Origin: an uncultured Oscillospiraceae bacterium
GTDB lineage: Bacteria > Bacillota > Clostridia > Oscillospirales > Ruminococcaceae
NCBI GenBank assembly: GCA_910579125.1
Contig: CAJTTH010000004.1
Coordinates: 286-64,285, forward strand
Direction: 5' to 3'
Length of the DNA: 64,000 nt
Shown: positions 58,632 to 64,000 of the stretch, one piece after another
Position numbering within the stretch: the first letter of the stretch is position 1
Layout: every line of letters begins with the position of its first letter
Made by a program: the position numbers and the translations under genes
The notes under the pieces: generated by a model
What the model was told of the DNA's origin: nothing
Seen by the model: only the letters and a program-made list of their open reading frames with translations
The model's database searches: none

Positions 58632-58847
58632 TTAGTTTGTACCGGGTCCGAACTCGCTCTCATCGCAGCAGAGCAAAAGAATTCCGCCTATAAGATTGCA
58701 GAACAACAAACAAAGAACGCACATTGCTGTAGAGGGCTTTTGGGTCTTCATCTGATTAAGCGTTATAAAACCGATGATCGGAGCGATTATCGTAATAAAT
58801 CCCACAACGATCCCGATAATAATAAACACTTTAGCGGCTGTCTTCAT
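58632..58847 (-). CDS. Small two-helix membrane protein
   Basis: 71 residues: helix VFIIIGIVVGFITIIAPIIGFITL, a QMKTQKPST turn, then a Cys-rich helix (AMCVLCLLFCNLIGGILLLCC), and an acidic tail. GGGAGGT precedes the ATG, with a perfect promoter. No family recognised; small proteins of this shape are common in Clostridia, sometimes as regulators of transporters. Confidence 0.65.
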   Translation of the reverse strand: MKTAAKVFIIIGIVVGFITIIAPIIGFITLNQMKTQKPSTAMCVLCLLFCNLIGGILLLCCDESEFGPGTN

Positions 58848-58893
58848 ATTACATTACCTCCCATATAGAATTTGGCAGACCTGCCATTGATTT

Positions 58894-58922
58894 ATTATAT
58901 CATACAGCGTACTGTTTGTCAA
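58894..58922 (-). promoter_or_regulatory. Promoter of the small two-helix membrane protein gene
   Basis: Minus strand perfect TTGACA (58917-58922), 17-bp spacer, perfect TATAAT (58894-58899). Confidence 0.85.
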
Positions 58923-58962
58923 GATATTTCCACAAATTTCTACTCATACTTCCCGATTATGC

Positions 58963-58993
58963 TAAAAAGATCCCCCGTCGATTGACGGGGGAT
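58963..58993 (-). terminator. Terminator of the sugar ABC transporter operon
   Basis: Ten-bp perfect stem ATCCCCCGTC/GACGGGGGAT with an AATC loop and CTTTTTAG on the minus strand. Confidence 0.9.
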
Positions 58994-59002
58994 AATCTGT
59001 AA

Positions 59003-59908
59003 TTAACCCTTAACTGCGCCGAGCGCAACGCCTCTTACAATAAACTTGGAGAGACACAGATAAATGATTACAACAGGGAGAACCGACAGCATAACCACAA
59101 GGTAGTTTACGCCATTGTCGACAGACTTTTGTATTCCCAGAACGCCCGCAACCATCATCGGCATCGTCTTCATGCTTAGCTTATTGTTAGTAAGCAAAAC
59201 CGAGGGAGTATAAAAGTTATTCCAGTTGGTAACGAAAGCAAATATTGCTTGAACCGCAAAAGCAGGTTTAAGCATGGGAACCGCGATTTGCAGGAAAGTA
59301 CGGAACTCGCCTGAACCATCAATACGCGCCGCCTCAACAATATCAACCGGGAAACTGGACTGCATATACTGCAGCATAAAGAATACTGTAGCAGGTGCGG
59401 CAATTGCCGGAAGAATCAGCGGCAAATAGTTGTTTGTCAAGCCGATCTTCATCATAAACTGCAGCAAACCGACAGAAACAACCTGAGTGGGAATCATCAT
59501 AACTGCAAGTATAATAGTTCTCGCGGCTTTCTTAAACTTGAAATCGTAAACTGAGATACCGTATGCCGTAGCGCCGGAAAAGAATACCGACAGAATTGTA
59601 GCACAACCGGAAATAAACAAGCTGTTACGATAACCGACAAGCAAGTCAAAGTTCGAGTGATACATACCCATCGCAGCGTCGGGATCCATCAGCGTATTGA
59701 AATTCTTTACAATACTTCCACCCGGAATAAACGAAGCGGGAGTTTTTACAATATCAACATGGGCACGCGTTGCATTTACAACGATAAAGTAAATCGGCAA
59801 AAGCGCGATAACAGTGACAAGAATACATACGATAAATCTTATAACCTGTTGGATCTTAATTGCACGGGTATAATCCTTAAGTACACCTTTTTCGGTTTGA
59901 GATGCCAT
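59003..59908 (-). CDS. Carbohydrate ABC transporter permease (MalG-like)
   Basis: 301 residues, six membrane helices. The EAA loop EAARIDGSGEFRTFLQIAVPMLKP marks contact with the ATPase. The long N-terminal extracellular segment after helix 1 is usual for MalG/LacG types. Forms the channel with the MalF-like permease, whose stop directly abuts this start codon. No ATPase is encoded nearby; in Firmicutes a shared MsmX-type ATPase often serves such importers. Substrate unknown, probably an oligosaccharide. Confidence 0.92.
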   Translation of the reverse strand: MASQTEKGVLKDYTRAIKIQQVIRFIVCILVTVIALLPIYFIVVNATRAHVDIVKTPASFIPGGSIVKNFNTLMDPDAAMGMYHSNFDLLVGYRNSLFISGCATILSVFFSGATAYGISVYDFKFKKAARTIILAVMMIPTQVVSVGLLQFMMKIGLTNNYLPLILPAIAAPATVFFMLQYMQSSFPVDIVEAARIDGSGEFRTFLQIAVPMLKPAFAVQAIFAFVTNWNNFYTPSVLLTNNKLSMKTMPMMVAGVLGIQKSVDNGVNYLVVMLSVLPVVIIYLCLSKFIVRGVALGAVKG

Positions 59909-60898
59909 TTACTTGCCCCCCTTTTTTCTTTTCTGTCTGCCGTCTCCGTTATTGGTATTATAGATTATCATACCCAAAGCGGCAGTAATGATAAACAGAA
60001 TTACGGACGCAGCCGCAGAATAACCGAAGTTCGGGTTAGCCTGGTGGAAGTTAGTATAAATGTATGTCGCCTGTGTGCGCAGGAAAGACGGTACGGTTCC
60101 GCCTGTGTTATACATGAACGGAATATCGAACATCTGCAGACCGCCTATCATAGACGTGATGAACACATACAGGAAAATCGGCTTAAGTATAGGCATTGTG
60201 ATGTGCACAAACTGGTGCATACCGGAAGAACCGTCGATACTTGCCGCCTCATAGATCGAGGGATCAATACCGAAGATACCCGACATCAGCAGCAACGTTG
60301 TGTTGCCAAACCACATCCACGATTGAATAAACATAACCACAAACCGCGAAATCCATGGGTCAGTTACAAATCTGATAGGATCGGTAAGACCCATATTCAT
60401 CAACAAGGAATTTACGACACCGAATTTGGTATCTCCAAAAAGCATAAGGAACATACCCGCAACCGAAACCGCCGTAATGATATTCGGAAGATAGAAAACT
60501 ACCTTAAAGAAGCCGGCACCCTTGAGTTTAATGCGTGTATCGGAAAACCATACCGCCAAAAGCAGGGACAGCGCAAGTTGAACAATAAAGTTGCCCGCCC
60601 AAAGTATAAGGGTGTTTCCCCAGCTTGACCAATAAACCTCGGAAGCGTCTCTTGCGTTTGCCGCTTTAACATTTGCTGTTTCGCTTCCAAACAAAAGAAC
60701 CTTGTAGTTATCAAAGCCGACACCCATACCCACATTGTTACCGTTGCCTTGAAAACTAAGGATAAACGTATTTATGAGCGGATATACCATAAAGAAACAG
60801 TATACTATGAAAAATGGTGCAATAAAAATGTAACCATATTTGGCATAGCTCACAATTCTTTTCGACTTTGCCCGTGTTTCACTCACAGATATGCACAA
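59909..60898 (-). CDS. Carbohydrate ABC transporter permease (MalF-like)
   Basis: 329 residues if the TTG at 60896 is used; a GTG four codons later is an alternative, and AAGGAAGGG lies before both. Helices at about 22-42 (YGYIFIAPFFIVYCFFMVY) and onward, EAA loop EAASIDGSSGMHQFVHITMPILKP near residue 225. Pairs with the MalG-like permease and the lipoprotein 112 bp upstream. Confidence 0.92.
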   Translation of the reverse strand: MCISVSETRAKSKRIVSYAKYGYIFIAPFFIVYCFFMVYPLINTFILSFQGNGNNVGMGVGFDNYKVLLFGSETANVKAANARDASEVYWSSWGNTLILWAGNFIVQLALSLLLAVWFSDTRIKLKGAGFFKVVFYLPNIITAVSVAGMFLMLFGDTKFGVVNSLLMNMGLTDPIRFVTDPWISRFVVMFIQSWMWFGNTTLLLMSGIFGIDPSIYEAASIDGSSGMHQFVHITMPILKPIFLYVFITSMIGGLQMFDIPFMYNTGGTVPSFLRTQATYIYTNFHQANPNFGYSAAASVILFIITAALGMIIYNTNNGDGRQKRKKGGK

Positions 60899-60937
60899 CC
60901 CTTCCTTGAAATTTAGTTAAAAAACAACAATATACAC

Positions 60938-60960
60938 GCTTACGGGAAAATCCCGTAAGC
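60938..60960 (-). promoter_or_regulatory. Intercistronic hairpin between binding-protein and permease genes
   Basis: Perfect ten-bp GCTTACGGGA/TCCCGTAAGC stem with an AAA loop. On the minus strand a T-rich tract (GTTGTTTTTT) begins about 17 bases later. Such elements stabilise the upstream binding-protein mRNA or partially stop transcription so that the binding protein is made in excess. Confidence 0.65.
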
Positions 60961-61010
60961 AGTATATTGTAACAAACTATCAGTTTGATCTGCCGAAAAA
61001 AATCGACAAA

Positions 61011-62435
61011 TTACTCAACAGTGATATCGGGGAATGCAGCACGAACTTCCTTCTTAAACTCTTCGATAGCAGCATCCTTAGTCGCGATATCGCCCTTAAT
61101 ATACTTAACAACGGTATCGTTAAGGAGCTCCTTGATTCTGGAATCATAAGTGGTAAGCTTGCCGTCCATATCAATCTTCTCAGCAGTAGCAGCGATTACC
61201 TTGAGGTGATCCTGTCCGTCAACCAAAGACGGATTCTCATAAGAAGCGCCGTTCATAACGGTCTTGTTGTTCATAAAGTCACCGGTCTTAGCATTGTAGC
61301 CCTTCATGGTCTCTGCATTGATCGTGTAGAATCTTACGAACTCTGCAGCGGTCTTCTTGGTGTTGCACTTCTTGGTTACACAGAAGTAAGAACCGCCCCA
61401 GTAATAGTCAGCAGGACCTGCGATAGCAACATACTCGGCATTTTCGCCTCTGCGCGCCTCACCTGCAAGGTCGCCAAGGATAGAACCGGTCAAACCGGTC
61501 AGACCCCAAGAAGAAGCAAACTCGCCGATTGCAGCGTCAGCCTGCATAGTAGCGCCCCACTGAGGATCCCACTGAGACAAATCGGTGATGCCGCCATTGT
61601 CATACAGGGTCTTTGCAATATCAAAGAAATCTGCGGCGTTATCCATCTCAAACTTGCCGTCAACAACCCACGGCTTGCTGCGCTTGCACTGGTAAACCTG
61701 CCATACGCCGCCCTCTGTACAAGTAAGAGCTACAGCGCCGCCGGAAGCCTCTTTAAGCTCAGCAGCGGTCTTATTAAATGTCTCCCAATCCTTTACCTTT
61801 TCCTGCATCTGCTCGGGTGTCTCAACGTTGAGATACTGCTTAGCCAGTCTGGCGTTGTAGAACCAGCAACCGGGTGTAGCCTGGAAAGATACACCTCTGA
61901 GAACACCGTCGTCACCGGTGCCTACACCGAGAGTATACGCATAAGCGTCTTTATAGTCGTCCTTGGTGATACCCAAATCGGATATCGGAGCGCACCAAGA
62001 ATCGTCGGATACATAGTTACGAACCCAGTCGGTATCGCAGATGATAAGGTCGAGGTCAACGCTTGCATCGTTGATCAGGTTCTGATAACCGTCACGAGCG
62101 TCGCCGCCCTTCTGACCGCCGCTTACGGGTACGACTTCAACATCGGTACCGGTAGTTTCCTTAAAGAAGTCGATGAGGTTCTTATAGTCACCGTTATCGC
62201 CCCAGATACCAATGCTGAGGGTCTTGTCTTCGTCTACAAGATCTCCGGTGTTTGCATCGCCGCCGTTGCTCGAGTCGCCGCCCGTGCTGGAATCGCCGCC
62301 TGTGCTGCTGTTTCCGCCCGTGCTGCTGCCGCCGCTGTTGCCCGCACCGCTGGAATTACTGTTGTCGGTGTTACAGCCCGCCAAAGAGAGAACAGCTGCG
62401 GAAGCTACCAAAGCTGCCAAAATTCTTTTCTTCAT
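61011..62435 (-). CDS. Sugar ABC transporter substrate-binding lipoprotein
   Basis: 474 residues from the ATG at 62433-62435 (GGGAGGA upstream). Lipoprotein signal KKRILAALVASAAVLSLAGC, then a 40-residue Ser/Gly/Thr/Asn repeat linker. The extracellular binding protein family 1 body follows (TLSIGIWGDNGDYKNLIDFF, GVSFQATPGCWFYNARLAKQ, YFCVTKKCNTKKTAAEFVRF). Captures an oligosaccharide at the cell surface for the two permeases downstream. First gene of its operon. Confidence 0.92.
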   Translation of the reverse strand: MKKRILAALVASAAVLSLAGCNTDNSNSSGAGNSGGSSTGGNSSTGGDSSTGGDSSNGGDANTGDLVDEDKTLSIGIWGDNGDYKNLIDFFKETTGTDVEVVPVSGGQKGGDARDGYQNLINDASVDLDLIICDTDWVRNYVSDDSWCAPISDLGITKDDYKDAYAYTLGVGTGDDGVLRGVSFQATPGCWFYNARLAKQYLNVETPEQMQEKVKDWETFNKTAAELKEASGGAVALTCTEGGVWQVYQCKRSKPWVVDGKFEMDNAADFFDIAKTLYDNGGITDLSQWDPQWGATMQADAAIGEFASSWGLTGLTGSILGDLAGEARRGENAEYVAIAGPADYYWGGSYFCVTKKCNTKKTAAEFVRFYTINAETMKGYNAKTGDFMNNKTVMNGASYENPSLVDGQDHLKVIAATAEKIDMDGKLTTYDSRIKELLNDTVVKYIKGDIATKDAAIEEFKKEVRAAFPDITVE

Positions 62436-62552
62436 AGGTTTATTCCTCCCAAAAAATGGTTCCTGTTCCTTACGGGACACTCGCAACAAGAGCCCACGCC
62501 GTGAACAGATTAAAATTTAGTAATCAAGATACTTGTTCTTGATTTCATTGTT

Positions 62553-62581
62553 AGTTTAACACAAAATCGAAAAATTTGCAA
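62553..62581 (-). promoter_or_regulatory. Promoter of the sugar ABC transporter operon
   Basis: Minus strand TTGCAA (62576-62581), 17-bp spacer, TAAACT (62553-62558), giving a leader of about 110 bases. Confidence 0.6.
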
Positions 62582-62616
62582 GTGCTTTTTTGAAACTTTT
62601 TTTCACAGATGAGCGC

Positions 62617-62628
62617 GAAAACGTTTTC
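62617..62628. promoter_or_regulatory. LacI/CcpA-type operator upstream of the sugar ABC operon
   Basis: Perfect palindrome GAAAACGTTTTC with the central CG typical of LacI-family operators, flanked by CGC/AAA, about 36 bp upstream of the -35. Position suggests activation or looping rather than simple blocking. The rest of 62436-62907 is AT-rich with no gene. Confidence 0.6.
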
Positions 62629-62865
62629 AAAATATTGGACTTGTGGATTTTGCCAGTTACATTACTTAATAACTTAAAAAAATCTCCGATTTTTGTTTGA
62701 AGAATTTTTGGCTTAACAAAGCCGTTTTTTAATTTGTGAAAAAATTTTTCTTTTTTTCTTTTGAATAATCTAAAATTTTGTAACCATTTTGTAACTTTTT
62801 CTTGTGCAATATGCCAAAATTATGATGTCCGGATTTGTAAACGATAACAAAACCCAAAAAATTCC

Positions 62866-62896
62866 AAAAATCCCCATTCATCGCGAACGGGGATTT
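62866..62896 (-). terminator. Terminator of the oxaloacetate decarboxylase alpha gene
   Basis: AAATCCCC/GGGGATTT stem with a 13-base loop, followed by TTGGAATTTTTT on the minus strand. Confidence 0.75.
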
Positions 62897-62907
62897 ATAC
62901 GTTTTTA

Positions 62908-64000
62908 TCAAACAGGATGAACCTTATTGACCTTGTCCGCGTGAACAGCGTCAACGCCAACTTTTCTGTCACGCTGCTTCTCAAAGAAACCGGGAGCAAC
63001 CTTCGGGAACATCGCATAGGTAAGGATATCCTCAACAGTAGGATCATCCACATACGCCTTAGCTTCCTCTTTCATCTTGTCGAACTCGGGAGAAAGCTGA
63101 TCCGCAGGACGGCAAGTGATAGGCTCTTCACTGCCGAGTATTTTCTTGCGGAACTCGGGGTCGATCTCAACAGGCGTTCTTCCGTATTCGCCCTTGACCA
63201 TGCCCTTGAACTCTTTGGTAACGGTCTTGTAGCGCTCGCCCATAATGATGTTGAACACTGCCTGCGTACCGACGATCTGAGAGGTAGGCGTAACGAGCGG
63301 CGGGAAACCGCTGTCCTTGCGCACTCTCGGAACCTCCGCGAGAACCTCGTCGAGCTGATCCGCCTTGCCCGCCTGTTTAAGCTGCGAAAGCAGGTTGGAA
63401 AGCATTCCGCCGGGCACCTGATAAATAAGCGCCTTAGTGTTTGTAGCAAGCATTGATTGATCCATTAGACCGCTTTCGAGATACTTTTTGCGAAGCCCCA
63501 TAAAGTACTCGCGTATCTCGCCGAGCGCCGCCAAGTCAATGCCCGTGTCGTACTCCGTACCCATAAACGCCGCAACAACGCTCTCCGTGGGCGCGTGGGA
63601 CGTACCCAGAGCAAGCGGCGACATAGCTGTATCGACCGCGTCAACCCCCGCTTCAACCGCTTTTATAATGCACATCGAAGCCAGACCCGACGTGTAGTGT
63701 GTGTGAAGCTGAATGGGTATCTTAACGGCATTTTTAAGCTCCTTAACAAGGCTTCCCGCCTCATAGGGAGTGAGCAGCGCCGCCATATCCTTGATGCAGA
63801 TCGAATCAGCACCCGCGCTCTCAATCTGCTTAGCGTAATTCACATAGTATTCGTGAGTGAACACGTCGCCCGTTGTGTACGAAATAGCGACCTGAGCGTG
63901 ACCGTTCTCTTTTTTCGCCGCCTTGATAGCGGTCTCGAGGTTGCGGATATCGTTCAACGCGTCGAAAATTCTGATTATGTCGATACCGTTTGCAATAGAC
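62908..64000 (-). CDS. oadA: Oxaloacetate decarboxylase / pyruvate carboxylase-type carboxyltransferase, alpha subunit (5' end outside window)
   Basis: About 364 C-terminal residues are visible and the frame stays open to the window edge. Carboxyltransferase TIM barrel: ANGIDIIRIFDALNDIRN, DSICIKDMAALLTPYEA with the carbamylated-Lys metal site, IQLHTHYTSGLASM (metal His), DTAMSPLALGTSHAPTESV; then the PYC_OADA helical domain (PGGMLSNLLSQLKQAG, VRKDSGFPPLVTPTSQIVG). The protein ends at KVHPV, without a biotinyl domain, so biotin must sit on a separate carrier. Role: CO2 transfer between biotin and pyruvate/oxaloacetate, possibly in a Na+-pumping membrane complex. Confidence 0.92.
   Translation of the reverse strand, partial: SIANGIDIIRIFDALNDIRNLETAIKAAKKENGHAQVAISYTTGDVFTHEYYVNYAKQIESAGADSICIKDMAALLTPYEAGSLVKELKNAVKIPIQLHTHYTSGLASMCIIKAVEAGVDAVDTAMSPLALGTSHAPTESVVAAFMGTEYDTGIDLAALGEIREYFMGLRKKYLESGLMDQSMLATNTKALIYQVPGGMLSNLLSQLKQAGKADQLDEVLAEVPRVRKDSGFPPLVTPTSQIVGTQAVFNIIMGERYKTVTKEFKGMVKGEYGRTPVEIDPEFRKKILGSEEPITCRPADQLSPEFDKMKEEAKAYVDDPTVEDILTYAMFPKVAPGFFEKQRDRKVGVDAVHADKVNKVHPV

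Noticed and set aside
59657..60628. 323-codon plus-strand frame opposite the two permease genes
   Set aside because: Antisense to EAA-motif permeases; His/Arg/Asn-rich with no domain signature.
61206..62504. Plus-strand open frame of 432 codons opposite the sugar-binding lipoprotein gene
   Set aside because: Fully antisense to a gene with signal peptide, lipobox and family motifs; low-complexity Ala-rich end comes from the Ser/Gly linker.
1..64000. tRNA genes, rRNA genes, CRISPR arrays, insertion sequences, prophage
   Set aside because: No T-loop GGTTCRANYCC with matching acceptor stems, no regularly spaced repeats, no transposase, integrase or phage structural motifs were found on reading both strands.

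Overview
The window looks like chromosomal DNA of a Gram-positive anaerobe of the class Clostridia, most likely an Oscillospirales/Ruminococcaceae-type gut organism. Evidence: hrcA-grpE-dnaK with a perfect CIRCE operator, type III glutamine synthetase, rubrerythrin, an NrdD-like small protein, oxaloacetate decarboxylase alpha without a biotin domain, clostridial acc/fab gene content, strong AGGAGG-type ribosome sites and many TTGACA-N17-TATAAT promoters. Genus cannot be fixed from sequence alone. Nearly all of it reads as core genome. I see no tRNA, rRNA, insertion sequence, prophage or CRISPR array.

Layout. 1-3.2 kb: end of a PocR-type sensor/chemotaxis protein, fermentative D-lactate dehydrogenase, pyridoxal kinase. 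3.2-9 kb (minus): a sigma factor, mutS2, a zinc-ribbon membrane protein, recO, a Cof phosphatase. 9.1-17.6 kb (minus): glnN behind a possible attenuator, then dnaJ, a DUF4241 gene, dnaK, grpE and hrcA under CIRCE. 17.8-20.2 kb (plus): an SPL-type radical SAM protein and a lipoprotein with an active-looking and a dead amidase-like domain. 20.2-24.9 kb (minus): a glycolytic operon pgk-(pentapeptide protein)-tpiA-(membrane protein)-gpmI. 24.9-28.7 kb (minus): two related four-helix membrane proteins behind a frame-broken secreted protein, then comEA with a CE2-type esterase lipoprotein. 28.7-31 kb: a DUF2798 membrane protein behind a structured leader, and an EAL phosphodiesterase.

31.1-40.4 kb is a nearly complete fatty-acid synthesis locus: fabH-fabG-fabF-accB-fabZ-accC-accD-(LRR-like protein)-accA-acpP on the minus strand, with divergent fabD. 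accA carries a frame break and no enoyl-ACP reductase is present. fabD is followed by aroE-aroK, an amidohydrolase and a fumarase alpha subunit. 44.4-48.6 kb (plus): an ECF sigma factor with a membrane-anchored partner, then a large protein with degenerate GGDEF and EAL domains. 48.7-51.4 kb: a SEDS protein (FtsW/RodA) behind a 181-bp inverted-repeat element, and galactokinase. 51.4-56.5 kb: hflX (minus); nadB-nadC plus a stand-alone FakA-like domain; a decayed gene; an NrdD-tail-like small protein. 56.6-64 kb: a membrane diguanylate cyclase, rubrerythrin with a possible PerR/Fur box, a small membrane protein, a sugar ABC importer without ATPase, and oxaloacetate decarboxylase alpha running off the window.

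Together the genes cover central carbon metabolism, lipid, NAD and aromatic precursor synthesis, protein folding, repair, and envelope/c-di-GMP signalling. The items most worth a second look are noncoding: the structured leaders of ftsW, the DUF2798 gene and glnN, and the GC-rich double hairpin between fabD and aroE. Also notable are the frame breaks in accA and in the secreted-protein gene near 26.4 kb.
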